A DNA stretch of 53,212 nt from Lachnospiraceae bacterium (lineage in GTDB: Bacteria; Bacillota; Clostridia; Lachnospirales; Lachnospiraceae): the NCBI GenBank assembly GCA_017622575.1, contig JAGAQU010000027.1, positions 1 through 53,212 on the forward strand, written 5' to 3'. Shown here piece after piece: positions 28,114 through 35,935 of this stretch. The number at the start of each line of letters is the position of its first letter. Within the stretch, counting starts at the first letter, position 1. A program made the position numbers and the translations under genes. Under the pieces are notes generated by a model. The model searched no databases and was not told where the DNA came from. It saw only the letters and a program-made list of their open reading frames with translations.

Positions 28114-28931
28114 GAAAGTTATTAAAGCATGAATGGCGGGAGATATGGAAGATACCTGCTATTTTGCTGGGAATACTTCTTGTTGTTTCCGTTTTTGCTG
28201 GGTCTACCTTTTTTGCACCCGTATGGGATAGCGAGCTGAGCGGACTTGGGATTCTCGCGATGCTGGTATGGATGCTGTACTATTTTGCCATTATCGGGGT
28301 TAGCATCGGTGTTACCCTGTATCTGGCGATCCACTTTTATAAGACCATGTTTACGGATGAGGGCTATCTGACCCATACGCTTCCTGTCACAAGCCATGAG
28401 CTCCTGCTTTCCAAAATTCTTCCCATGATGGCATGGCAGATGCTTGCGACCGTTGCGATTCTGATCAGTGTGGCAATCTTTGGGAGTATGGCGATCCTTG
28501 CGCTGCACAGTGACGGATTAACCTTCCGGGAGGTCTACAGACAGATTTTTGAGGTGCTTGCAGAGGAAGGCTTTTTCGGAAATATGAGTCTGATCGGCTT
28601 TATTACCAGCATGCTCTGTGCATTTCTTGCGGGAATCGTAAGCGGTGCCATGATGATCGTGGGTTCCGTTTCTATCGGTCAGATGGTTGGAAAGCACAAG
28701 GTACTTGGCTCTATCGGCGCCTACTTTGCAATCAACACTGTGGTACAGATTTTATCCTGTATTGTATTTGTGCCGGTTGTGGTTTTCAAGGTATCGAATG
28801 AGATGCCGGAAAGTGTATTTGACGTGTTAACTCCTTGTTATTTCGGCATGAGTGTGCTCGCCATACTTGTGTCCGTCGGACTGTATTTCTTAAGTGAGTA
28901 TCTGATCAGAAGAAAATTGAATCTGGACTAG
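28107..28931 (+). CDS. ABC transporter permease of the YtrA-regulated unit
   Basis: This 274-residue membrane protein has six hydrophobic segments (about 17-37, 48-75, 105-130, 165-190, 200-230, 245-265) and a short 'YLTHTLPVTSHELLLSKIL' cytoplasmic loop near 85-105, as in ABC-2-type permeases of Clostridia. It follows the ATPase with a 7-bp overlap and closes the operon before a strong terminator. Export of an envelope-active compound is plausible from the regulator type but not shown. Confidence 0.85.
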   Translation: MLGKLLKHEWREIWKIPAILLGILLVVSVFAGSTFFAPVWDSELSGLGILAMLVWMLYYFAIIGVSIGVTLYLAIHFYKTMFTDEGYLTHTLPVTSHELLLSKILPMMAWQMLATVAILISVAIFGSMAILALHSDGLTFREVYRQIFEVLAEEGFFGNMSLIGFITSMLCAFLAGIVSGAMMIVGSVSIGQMVGKHKVLGSIGAYFAINTVVQILSCIVFVPVVVFKVSNEMPESVFDVLTPCYFGMSVLAILVSVGLYFLSEYLIRRKLNLD

Positions 28932-28966
28932 AAAAGTGACTGAAAAAGAATAGGAATATTACAATA

Positions 28967-29020
28967 GAGTTCCCTGTTGTCAGCTGTATGTTTATGCTGA
29001 TAATAGGGAATTCCTTTTTT
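28967..29020 (+). terminator. Rho-independent terminator
   Basis: An 18-bp stem pairs GAGTTCCCTGTTGTCAGC (28967-28984) with GCTGATAATAGGGAATTC (28996-29013), using three G-T wobbles. It is followed by CTTTTTT. It closes the regulator-ABC unit. Confidence 0.88.
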
Positions 29021-29200
29021 GCAGAAATTGCCTTTTGAAAATGTAATAAATGAAGTTTTTCACGTGTAAAATCAGAATAAAATTGCCAAAAAGCTAATAT
29101 AAATGAAACAAAATGTGAAAAATGTATAATAAATGAACAACAAAAGAGAAAAAACAAATAAATAAAGATTAAAAATGCACAAACGAAACGAAATTAAAAT

Positions 29201-29278
29201 TAGCAATATTTGACGCATGAATAGCAATTATCCATTAGCAGCCAAAAGAGTCCATTGCTATACTGTAACCATAGCAAC
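29201..29278 (+). promoter_or_regulatory. TAGCAAT box cluster and putative promoter of the third sugar importer
   Basis: TAGCAAT occurs at 29201-29207 and 29222-29228, exactly 21 bp apart; its reverse complement ATTGCTA is at 29254-29260 and TAGCAAC at 29272-29278. The inverted copy overlaps a TATACT -10-like box (29259-29264). A convincing -35 box is not visible, which suits an activator-dependent promoter. The regulator is not encoded nearby. Confidence 0.4.
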
Positions 29279-29316
29279 AAGCTATCAATAATTTTATTCG
29301 TAAAGGGAGGATAAAG

Positions 29317-30678
29317 ATGAAAAAGAAATTGTTATCAGTAATTCTTACAGCAGCAATGACAGCATCCTTACTTATGGGATGCGGCGGATCAGCAGATACA
29401 TCTGCTCCTTCGTCAGACACTTCCGCTTCTACAGAAGAAAAAGCTGACACAGCTGACACAGCAGACACAGCAGCAAGCGGAGAGGTTCAGGAGATCACCT
29501 GGATGTTCTGGGATGACCTGAATGCAACAGAAGACCTTATTTCTAAAGGTTATGCAGAGGTAATCGAGAGATTTAACAAAGATTATGAAGGTCAGTATCA
29601 TGTAACACCAATCACAACAAATCTGGAAGAGTATTACACAAAGCTTAACGCTCTAGTAGCAGCTGGCGAAACACCGGACGTTTTTATCTGCTCTCCTGGT
29701 GCAAACATGAACGACTACGCTTTAACAGGTGTTGCTGCTAAATTAGACGATTACTTAGCAGATGGTTGGAAAGATACTTTTACATCTGATGCTGTATTCA
29801 GTGGCAGCACATACCCTGATGGTATCTATGCTGTTCCTCTTAACATCGCTGCGGCTTGTGTATTCTACAATACAGAGATGTTCGAAGCAGCTGGTGCAGA
29901 AGTTCCTAAGACATTTACAGAATTGTTAGACACTTGCCAGAAATTGCAGGATGCCGGATATACACCTATCACTATTTCTGCTGGTACAGCATGGTGTTTA
30001 TCCATGGTAGCTGGTTACCTTTGCGACAGAAATGGTCTTGTACTTGATGACGTGAAAGAGCACAAAACAGACTGGATGGATGAGAAGGTTATCAATGCTG
30101 GTTTACAGATTCAGGAGCTTTCCAAATACTTCCAGAAGACAGCAGCTGGTGATGACAACGATATCGCTACAGCAGCATTCTACAATGGCGAAGCTGCTAT
30201 CCTGATTCAGGGTTCTTGGGCTATCGGTCAGATTAACGGTTCTTGTGCTGAAGGTTTTGCAGAAAAAGTTGGCGTATTTGCATTCCCTGCTGTAGAAGGT
30301 GGCAATCCGGATGCAAACAGAGTAATTGCAAAATCTGACTCTCTCTGCATGAGCGCTACTACCAAATGTCCTGAAGCAGCTGTAGCTCTTATGAAATACT
30401 TCACAGATGATACAGCTCAGAAATATACAGCTGAAGTTGGTGGTAAGATTCCTGTAACATCAGTTGAATATGATACATCAGTAGCTCCTCCGGAACTTGC
30501 ATATGTTATGGATGTATTCAGGAACGCTTCCTCTACATTTGGATTCTACAACGAATCTCTTGCTGATACAGAAGCCGGTTCTACATTCGATAACTGCTTT
30601 GTAGAAATCTTCAAGGGTACTGATCCTGCAACAGCTTTGCAGCCTATTCAGGACTACTATGAGATGAACGTTTGGTAA
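29317..30678 (+). CDS. Sugar-binding lipoprotein of the third ABC importer
   Basis: This 453-residue family-1 binding protein starts after AAAGGGAGG. The lipobox is LLMGC (Cys near 22), with a Ser/Thr/Ala/Asp-rich linker at about 25-55. The binding domain shows ITWMFWDDLN at the start, 'GETPDVFICSPGANMNDYA', 'YAVPLNIAAACVFYNTEMFEAAG' (hinge) and 'GEAAILIQGSWAIGQI'. These are strong signatures of CUT1 sugar binders. Codon use differs slightly from the left-hand locus (more GCT/GGT), typical of highly expressed genes. It is followed by stable hairpins and then its two permeases. Confidence 0.93.
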   Translation: MKKKLLSVILTAAMTASLLMGCGGSADTSAPSSDTSASTEEKADTADTADTAASGEVQEITWMFWDDLNATEDLISKGYAEVIERFNKDYEGQYHVTPITTNLEEYYTKLNALVAAGETPDVFICSPGANMNDYALTGVAAKLDDYLADGWKDTFTSDAVFSGSTYPDGIYAVPLNIAAACVFYNTEMFEAAGAEVPKTFTELLDTCQKLQDAGYTPITISAGTAWCLSMVAGYLCDRNGLVLDDVKEHKTDWMDEKVINAGLQIQELSKYFQKTAAGDDNDIATAAFYNGEAAILIQGSWAIGQINGSCAEGFAEKVGVFAFPAVEGGNPDANRVIAKSDSLCMSATTKCPEAAVALMKYFTDDTAQKYTAEVGGKIPVTSVEYDTSVAPPELAYVMDVFRNASSTFGFYNESLADTEAGSTFDNCFVEIFKGTDPATALQPIQDYYEMNVW

Positions 30679-30739
30679 GAAGTACCTTACAGCTTAAGCG
30701 AAGTACTCCTTGAAAAATACTAGCTATTTTTCATATGGC

Positions 30740-30807
30740 CAGCACCCCAAAAGGGTGCTGACCTTTATATAGGGGATTCATTGGAGCCTCTTATATAAAG
30801 GTCAGCA
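30740..30807 (+). promoter_or_regulatory. Two mutually exclusive hairpins between binding protein and permease genes
   Basis: Hairpin 1 pairs CAGCACCC (30740-30747) with GGGTGCTG (30753-30760). Hairpin 2 is a perfect 16-bp stem, TGCTGACCTTTATATA (30756-30771) with TATATAAAGGTCAGCA (30792-30807). They share bases 30756-30760, so both cannot form fully at once. There is no T run after either. They could stabilise the binding-protein message or set the dose of the permeases. Confidence 0.65.
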
Positions 30808-30886
30808 ATAGGGGAGTCTGTTATTTGGTCGGTATATACGATGTGAATCATCGTAAATATATACAAGAAAAGGAAGGGAAGGTTTT

Positions 30887-31792
30887 ATGGATAAACTATT
30901 AAGAAACAAAAAAGCGATTCTGTTGTTTATTGCTCCTGCATTTATTCTTTTTACTGCAGTATTGTTTTACCCTATATGCAGGGCAGTGTATTTCTCGTTC
31001 TGTGACTACAAAGTAAACTATCCAATCAAGTTTGTTGGATTTAAGAACTATGTTCTGTTGTTTACAAAAGATAAGACCATGAGAATTGCTCTTAGAAACT
31101 CCCTTTTCTTTTTGATATTCTCCTGCGTTTCACAGCTGATTTTTGGTCTTTTGTTAGCAGCATTACTTACGAATATTAAATTCGGACGTAACTTATTCAA
31201 GAATATTTACTATTTACCCTGCGTACTTTCTTCTGCCGCGCTTGGCTTGTTGTGGATGTTCGTGTTTACACCGAAGCTTGGTATCAACCAGATGATGGCT
31301 TCTTTTGGATGGATCAGTGATTGTACAGAAGGACCGCAGTGGCTGTTTAATACAGACGGATACATTATCCTTCCAATTATTGTTATTTCTGTTGTTGCGT
31401 TATGGCAGTACGTTGGACAGTCCATGATGCTGTATATGGCACAGATTTCCGGTATCAGTAATGACATTTACGAGGCTGCATATATCGATGGTGCAACGAA
31501 GACACAGGCTTTTGTGAAAATTACATTACCTTTAATCAGACCAATGGTTGCAACCGCGATGTCCTTGAATGCAATCGGTTCTCTGAAATTCTTCGATCTT
31601 GTATATAACATGATTCCGGAAGGCTTTCTTGGAAACAGAGCGCATGTTCTCGCAACACACTTATACGACCAGGCGTTCAAATACAATAAGCTTGGCTATG
31701 GATCTGCAATCGGTGTGGTTCTTCTTGTAATGTGTCTTGCAGTTACGCTGTTCATCAATAAGGTTGTCAAATGTGAAAACTATGAAATGTAG
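30887..31792 (+). CDS. Sugar ABC transporter permease, third system
   Basis: This 301-residue MalF/UgpA-type permease starts after AAAGGAAGGG. The first membrane segment is at about residues 10-32, and the EAA loop at about 194-217 is canonical (EAAYIDGATKTQAFVKITLP). It is 208 bp downstream of its binding protein, separated by hairpins, and 11 bp before the partner permease. Confidence 0.93.
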   Translation: MDKLLRNKKAILLFIAPAFILFTAVLFYPICRAVYFSFCDYKVNYPIKFVGFKNYVLLFTKDKTMRIALRNSLFFLIFSCVSQLIFGLLLAALLTNIKFGRNLFKNIYYLPCVLSSAALGLLWMFVFTPKLGINQMMASFGWISDCTEGPQWLFNTDGYIILPIIVISVVALWQYVGQSMMLYMAQISGISNDIYEAAYIDGATKTQAFVKITLPLIRPMVATAMSLNAIGSLKFFDLVYNMIPEGFLGNRAHVLATHLYDQAFKYNKLGYGSAIGVVLLVMCLAVTLFINKVVKCENYEM

Positions 31793-31803
31793 GAGGTAAA
31801 AAG

Positions 31804-32634
31804 ATGAGTACACAGTCTAAAATTATCAAAGGTATTATTTATGTATTCCTGACACTTCTTGCATTAGTATATCTGTTGCCGCTTCTTTGGGTGGTTATTA
31901 CTTCTCTGAAGGATGACGCAGTGCTTATGATTTCTCCCTGGGCTCTGCCTGAGAGACCAATGTTTGAAAACTATAGTTTTGCATGGACCATGGGTAATCT
32001 TGGCAGATCTACCTGGAACTCTTTTGTTGTGTGTACTATCACACTTGTTTTATCTATGGTGTTTGGCTCAATGGCCGCTTATGCAATTGCTATATTGCGC
32101 TGGAAATTAGCAAATGCTACCATGACTTATTTCCTGATCGGTATGATGATTCCGGTACATTGCGTATTGATTCCTTTGTTTATCCAGTTTTCGAAAATTG
32201 GTTTGAGCAACACTTTGACGGGTATCATTATTCCTTACATAACAATCTCTTTACCAATCACTATATATATTCTGGTAGGTTTTTTTCAGGGTATTCCGAG
32301 AGAATTGTTTGAAGCAGCCTGTATCGATGGATGTTCTGTATACGGAATGTTCACCCATGTTGCGTTGCCGCTTGCAAAAACAGGTTTTATGGTTACCGGA
32401 CTTATGTCCTTCGTGGCAAATTGGAACGAATTGTTACTGGCTATGGTATTTATCTCTAAAGAGGCAAAGAAGACACTTCCGGTATCCTTAACGAAGTTCG
32501 TAGGACCTTATAACACAAATTATTGTCAGATGTTTGCAGCTATTGTTCTTGCAATTATTCCTACTGTTGTTGTTTACTGCTGTTTTGCCAACAATATCGT
32601 TGATGGTTTGACGCAGGGAGCTGTGAAAGGATAA
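31804..32634 (+). CDS. Carbohydrate ABC transporter permease, third system
   Basis: This 276-residue MalG-class permease starts after AGGAGG with good spacing. The EAA loop is at about residues 169-192 (EAACIDGCSVYGMFTHVALP), and the C-terminal 'IVDGLTQGAVKG' is the typical end of this family. It is the last gene of the importer and is followed by a strong terminator. An ATPase is again missing and would be shared. Confidence 0.93.
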   Translation: MSTQSKIIKGIIYVFLTLLALVYLLPLLWVVITSLKDDAVLMISPWALPERPMFENYSFAWTMGNLGRSTWNSFVVCTITLVLSMVFGSMAAYAIAILRWKLANATMTYFLIGMMIPVHCVLIPLFIQFSKIGLSNTLTGIIIPYITISLPITIYILVGFFQGIPRELFEAACIDGCSVYGMFTHVALPLAKTGFMVTGLMSFVANWNELLLAMVFISKEAKKTLPVSLTKFVGPYNTNYCQMFAAIVLAIIPTVVVYCCFANNIVDGLTQGAVKG

Positions 32635-32660
32635 GATAAAGGGGTTACATATCAAAATAG

Positions 32661-32701
32661 AAAACGGACTGATCAGTATCTGATCGGTCCGTTTTATTTT
32701 G
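32661..32701 (+). terminator. Terminator after the third importer, probably bidirectional
   Basis: A 16-bp stem pairs AAAACGGACTGATCAG (32661-32676) with CTGATCGGTCCGTTTT (32680-32695), with one G-T wobble, followed by a T-rich tract. The A-rich left side would give a T-rich tail on the other strand, so it may also stop transcripts of the carbamate kinase gene. Confidence 0.88.
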
Positions 32702-32735
32702 TGGTGATTTATAAAAATAATTCAATAAATGTCTG

Positions 32736-33671
32736 TTATGCCATAATCATGGTTCCGGCTTTTCCCTTTAAGGCGTCCGACACATCGTTAAGAGAAGTGA
32801 TCAGCACGCTTCCTTCCCTGTTGGAGGAGAGGTAGGAGATTGCTGCTTCAATCTTGGGAAGCATGGTGCCTTCGCCAAACTGTCCTTCTTTTATCATTTC
32901 TTCCGCCTCCGGAACGGTAAGAGAAGCGATTGCTTCCTGGTTTTCTTTTCCGAAATTACGGTATACATTGGGTACTGAAGTCAAGATGATCAGCTCATCT
33001 GCCTTTAAGTCGCCGGCAAGTTTTCCTGCAATGGCATCCTTTTCGATGACTGCAGATGCGCCCTTTAAGGCATGCTGCTGCTCGATCACCGGGATACCGC
33101 CACCGCCGCAGGCGATAACGATCTGCCCTGCATCGGCAAGGGTTCTGATGGCTTCGATTTCTACGATGTCGAGGGGCTTCGGTGCAGCAATGATACGGCG
33201 AAAGCCTTTCCCCGGTTCTTCTTTTACATAATTGCCTTTCTTTACTTCTATCTCGGCATCCTCCGCCGACATGTTACGACCGATCAGCTTGGTGGGTTCA
33301 TAGAATGCCTCATCATAGGGGTCAACCGTTACCTGTGTCAATATGGTGGAAACCGTCTTGCTGATACCGCGGCTAAGGAGCTCAGCCTTTAAGGAATTCT
33401 GAATATCGTATCCCACGTAGCCCTGGCTCATGGCGTTACATACACACATGGGAGCGGGAGTATAGTCGATGTAGACACGGCGAAGCTCGGTCATCGCCTT
33501 GTGGATCATGCTGACCTGGGGACCGTTGCTGTGAGTGATGGTGAGCTGGTAGCCGGCTTCCACAAGATCGGCCAGTGCTTTTGCAGTCACTTTTACTGCA
33601 TCGAGCTGTGCTAAGGTTGTATATCCAAGGGCATCATGACCCAGAGAAACTACTGCTTTTTTTGTTGTCAT
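32736..33671 (-). CDS. Divergent carbamate kinase
   Basis: This protein has 311 residues from the ATG at 33671 (minus strand), with AAAGGAGG 11 nt upstream (33683-33690). The amino-acid-kinase fold is evident: VIACGGGGIPV near 210-220, AVIEKDAIAGKLAGDL, and the closing SVLITSLNDVSDALKGKAGT. The usual N-terminal GGNAL motif reads GHDALG here, and HGNGPQVG reads HSNGPQVS, so two of the most conserved loops are changed. No arginine deiminase or ornithine carbamoyltransferase gene is nearby. It could make ATP from carbamoyl phosphate formed by purine or allantoin breakdown, or use another substrate. Confidence 0.85.
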   Translation of the reverse strand: MTTKKAVVSLGHDALGYTTLAQLDAVKVTAKALADLVEAGYQLTITHSNGPQVSMIHKAMTELRRVYIDYTPAPMCVCNAMSQGYVGYDIQNSLKAELLSRGISKTVSTILTQVTVDPYDEAFYEPTKLIGRNMSAEDAEIEVKKGNYVKEEPGKGFRRIIAAPKPLDIVEIEAIRTLADAGQIVIACGGGGIPVIEQQHALKGASAVIEKDAIAGKLAGDLKADELIILTSVPNVYRNFGKENQEAIASLTVPEAEEMIKEGQFGEGTMLPKIEAAISYLSSNREGSVLITSLNDVSDALKGKAGTMIMA

Positions 33672-33744
33672 ATGAAGGAATACCTCCTTTGAGAAATTGT
33701 TCATGATAATGTCAGGGTGAAAAGGCCTTGGGAGTCTTGATTTA

Positions 33745-33904
33745 TCATAATGTACAATAGAAATCAATTCATGGCTCATGTGCACGATGCGCTCCGATGA
33801 GCTTCAAAGACCAAAAATGTGTTCAGCATGGGCTTCTACATTTTTGTGAATCTCATTTCTGCCGTGCACCAAATCGCCATTCATTGATTTTTTGTACATT
33901 ATGA
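33745..33904. repeat. Structured palindromic element, copy A
   Basis: This element is about 160 bp long and folds into one long interrupted hairpin. Outer stem: CATAATGTACAA (33746-33757) with TTGTACATTATG (33892-33903). Inner stems: AAATCAAT/ATTGATTT; ATGGC/GCCAT; GTGCAC at 33780-33785 and 33864-33869; GATGAG (33796) with CTCATT (33852); AAAAATGTG (33813) with TACATTTTT (33837); apical GC..GC. The distances between stems are identical to copy B at 43703-43840. It could be a cis-acting or small RNA, or a non-autonomous mobile repeat. I cannot match it to a known class. Confidence 0.75.
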
Positions 33905-34015
33905 AAAGATGCAAGACTTGCGAGACCTCTTTACGCAGGAATCATGGGTTTAGTATAGCAAAAGAAAGGAAATTTGTACAGTGGACTATACACTAAAAAA
34001 TTTTGAAAATTTGTG

Positions 34016-34044
34016 TTGACAATGGCAGCATATGGTGATATCAT
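34016..34044 (+). promoter_or_regulatory. Promoter P1 of metNIQ
   Basis: TTGACA (34016-34021) and TATCAT (34039-34044) are separated by 17 bp. An inverted repeat begins 3 bp downstream (34047-34071), placed where a repressor would act. The transcript would carry a leader of about 150 nt. Confidence 0.65.
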
Positions 34045-34115
34045 ACATTTCATATAAAACAAGTATGAAATATAGGAAAACAACAATAGCGGGAAGGAAA
34101 GTAATTGGTAATCGG

Positions 34116-34144
34116 TTGCAAGTGAGTGCGGTTTGTGATATGAT
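34116..34144 (+). promoter_or_regulatory. Possible promoter P2 of metNIQ
   Basis: TTGCAA (34116-34121) and TATGAT (34139-34144) are separated by 17 bp, 55 bp before the metN start. It would give a short leader, in tandem with P1. Confidence 0.45.
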
Positions 34145-34199
34145 ACAACTTTATGAGAGACAAAACGGGTTTGTATTATATTAAGAAGGAATGGAACAA

Positions 34200-35213
34200 A
34201 TGGAAACAATCATTCAGGTAAAAGATGTGACCAAAACCTTCGTGGGAAAAGACAATCAGGTGGAGGCACTGAAGGGTATCAATCTTGATATCCATAAGGG
34301 AGAGATTTACGGGATCATCGGTATGAGCGGTGCCGGAAAGTCAACCCTTGTAAGATGTCTTAACTTCCTGGAACGTCCCACCACAGGTACCGTGCTGATC
34401 GAGGGAAAGGATTTAGCTTCCCTGAAAGAAGGAGAACTTCGAAAAACACGAACAGAAATTGCTATGATCTTTCAGCATTTTAATTTGCTGATGCAGAGGA
34501 CCGTGCTTGACAATATTTGTTTTCCTTTGGAGATTACAGGATCTTCCAAGAGAGATGCCAGAAAGCGCGCAAAGGAGCTTTTGGAAATTGTAGGACTTTC
34601 CGAAAAGGCAAAGGCTTATCCGGCCCAGCTTTCCGGAGGTCAGAAGCAGAGAGTGGCCATAGCAAGAGCACTTGCCAATAATCCCAAGATTCTTCTCTGC
34701 GATGAGGCTACCAGCGCACTGGATCCTACCACCACGAAATCCATACTTGCTTTATTGAAGGAAATCAATGAAAAATATGGCATTACCATAGTGATCATCA
34801 CTCATGAGATGGCGGTCGTACAGGAAATCTGTACGCACGTAGCCATTATCGATTCCGGTTCCCTTGCGGAGACGGGAACGGTAGAAGAGGTATTTTCAAG
34901 ACCAAAGAGTGATGCTGCAAAGAAGCTGGTTTTTCAGGGAGATGGAAACAGATATGAAGAGATGCAGGGAAAGCGCTGTATCAGAATCGTGTTTAAGAGC
35001 AATTCTTCCTTTGAACCTGTGATCGCCAATATGGTGCTTGCCTGCAAGGCTCCTGTCAATATTCTGCTTGCAGATACAAAGGACATTGGTGGAGTGGCAC
35101 ATGGACAGATGATTCTGCAATTGCCGGAGGAAACTGTTGTCGCCGAGAAGATGATCCAGTACCTGAAGGAAAGAAATCTGGAAGTGGAGGAGCTGAAAAA
35201 TTATGTTGGATAG
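34200..35213 (+). CDS. metN: Methionine ABC transporter ATP-binding protein
   Basis: This protein has 337 residues from ATG 34200; the ATG at 34191 directly abuts the AAGAAGGA ribosome site and is less likely. Walker A GMSGAGKST is near 41, signature LSGGQKQRVAIARAL near 144, Walker B ILLCDEATSALD near 164 and ITHEM near 200. The C-terminal 80 residues form the ACT-like NIL domain that senses intracellular methionine and shuts the transporter (trans-inhibition). It overlaps metI by 11 bp. The three-gene order N-I-Q is standard for D/L-methionine import. Confidence 0.95.
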   Translation: METIIQVKDVTKTFVGKDNQVEALKGINLDIHKGEIYGIIGMSGAGKSTLVRCLNFLERPTTGTVLIEGKDLASLKEGELRKTRTEIAMIFQHFNLLMQRTVLDNICFPLEITGSSKRDARKRAKELLEIVGLSEKAKAYPAQLSGGQKQRVAIARALANNPKILLCDEATSALDPTTTKSILALLKEINEKYGITIVIITHEMAVVQEICTHVAIIDSGSLAETGTVEEVFSRPKSDAAKKLVFQGDGNRYEEMQGKRCIRIVFKSNSSFEPVIANMVLACKAPVNILLADTKDIGGVAHGQMILQLPEETVVAEKMIQYLKERNLEVEELKNYVG

Positions 35214-35868
35214 TAAATGGATCAGTTTGTTGCTTGATAATACATGGATCAGTATTTATATGACGTTGATCTCCACCTTGATCGCTTATGCGATCGGACT
35301 GCCTCTTGGAGTCATTCTCGTAGTGACGGCACCGGGCGGATTAAGACCAAGTAAAACACTATATAAAATTCTTGATTTTGTTGTAAATATTGTAAGAAGC
35401 GTTCCCTTTTTGATCTTGCTCATTACGATCATGCCCCTTACCAAGCTGATCGTGGGAAAGAGCTACGGACCAGCTGCAACGATCGTGCCTTTGGCACTGG
35501 CAGCGGCTCCCTTTGTGGCAAGGCTGGTAGAGTCATCGCTCCTTGAAGTGGATCATGGAGTGATTGAGGCAGCCCAGAGTATGGGAGCCGGCCTTTTTAC
35601 CATCATCTTCAAGGTGCTTCTAGCAGAAGCGAGAACCTCGCTCATCGTGGGAGCCACCATAGCTCTCGGAACGATTCTCGGATATTCCGCTATGGCAGGT
35701 GTCGTAGGAGGAGGCGGACTTGGTAATATCGCTATTCAGTACGGTTATTACAGAAATCAGCTGAATGTGATGTATGCAGCCGTGATTATTCTGGTAATGA
35801 TCGTACAGGTTCTGCAGATCATCGGAACCAGATTATCCAAGAAACTGGATAAGAGAATCACCGGTTGA
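35203..35868 (+). CDS. metI: Methionine ABC transporter permease
   Basis: This 221-residue permease has five membrane helices and the MetI-type coupling segment at about 115-150 (VIEAAQSMGAGLFTIIFKVLL), followed by the conserved 'GYSAMAGVVGGGGLGNIAIQYGY' region. It starts inside the end of metN, so the two are coupled. Confidence 0.95.
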   Translation: MLDSKWISLLLDNTWISIYMTLISTLIAYAIGLPLGVILVVTAPGGLRPSKTLYKILDFVVNIVRSVPFLILLITIMPLTKLIVGKSYGPAATIVPLALAAAPFVARLVESSLLEVDHGVIEAAQSMGAGLFTIIFKVLLAEARTSLIVGATIALGTILGYSAMAGVVGGGGLGNIAIQYGYYRNQLNVMYAAVIILVMIVQVLQIIGTRLSKKLDKRITG

Positions 35869-35935
35869 AAACGGATAATACCCGACAGGGTTTATCATAA
35901 ATAGATGCAGGAAACTGCAAAAGGAGGAGTATTTT

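Larger units (their letters stand above)
28932..29316. other. 385-bp AT-rich intergenic region
   Basis: This region holds the terminator of the YtrA-type operon (28967-29020), then about 180 bp of AT-rich sequence with no coding sign, then a cluster of TAGCAAT-type boxes and a TATACT -10-like site in front of the sugar importer gene at 29317. No structured RNA of known class is recognisable. Confidence 0.6.
33672..34199. other. 528-bp divergent intergenic region
   Basis: This region lies between carbamate kinase (leftward) and metN (rightward). It holds the kinase ribosome site, structured repeat copy A (33745-33904), and two promoter-like sites for metN. I see no SAM-I (S-box), SAM-II or T-box features. 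An 8-bp inverted repeat (ATTTCATA 34047-34054, TATGAAAT 34064-34071) lies just after the first -10 box and could be an operator. Confidence 0.6.

Noticed and set aside
33672..33785. Longer N-terminus of the carbamate kinase
   Set aside because: The added residues would extend into the structured repeat, and the AAAGGAGG site fits the ATG at 33671.
33745..33904. Hammerhead-type ribozyme, because of the GATGAG sequence
   Set aside because: The core needs CUGAUGA and GAAA in fixed places. Here GATGAG is paired with CTCAT(T/C) in both copies, and no GAAA core is present.
33904..34199. SAM riboswitch or T-box before metN
   Set aside because: The conserved S-box core and the T-box specifier/antiterminator sequences are not present in the leader.
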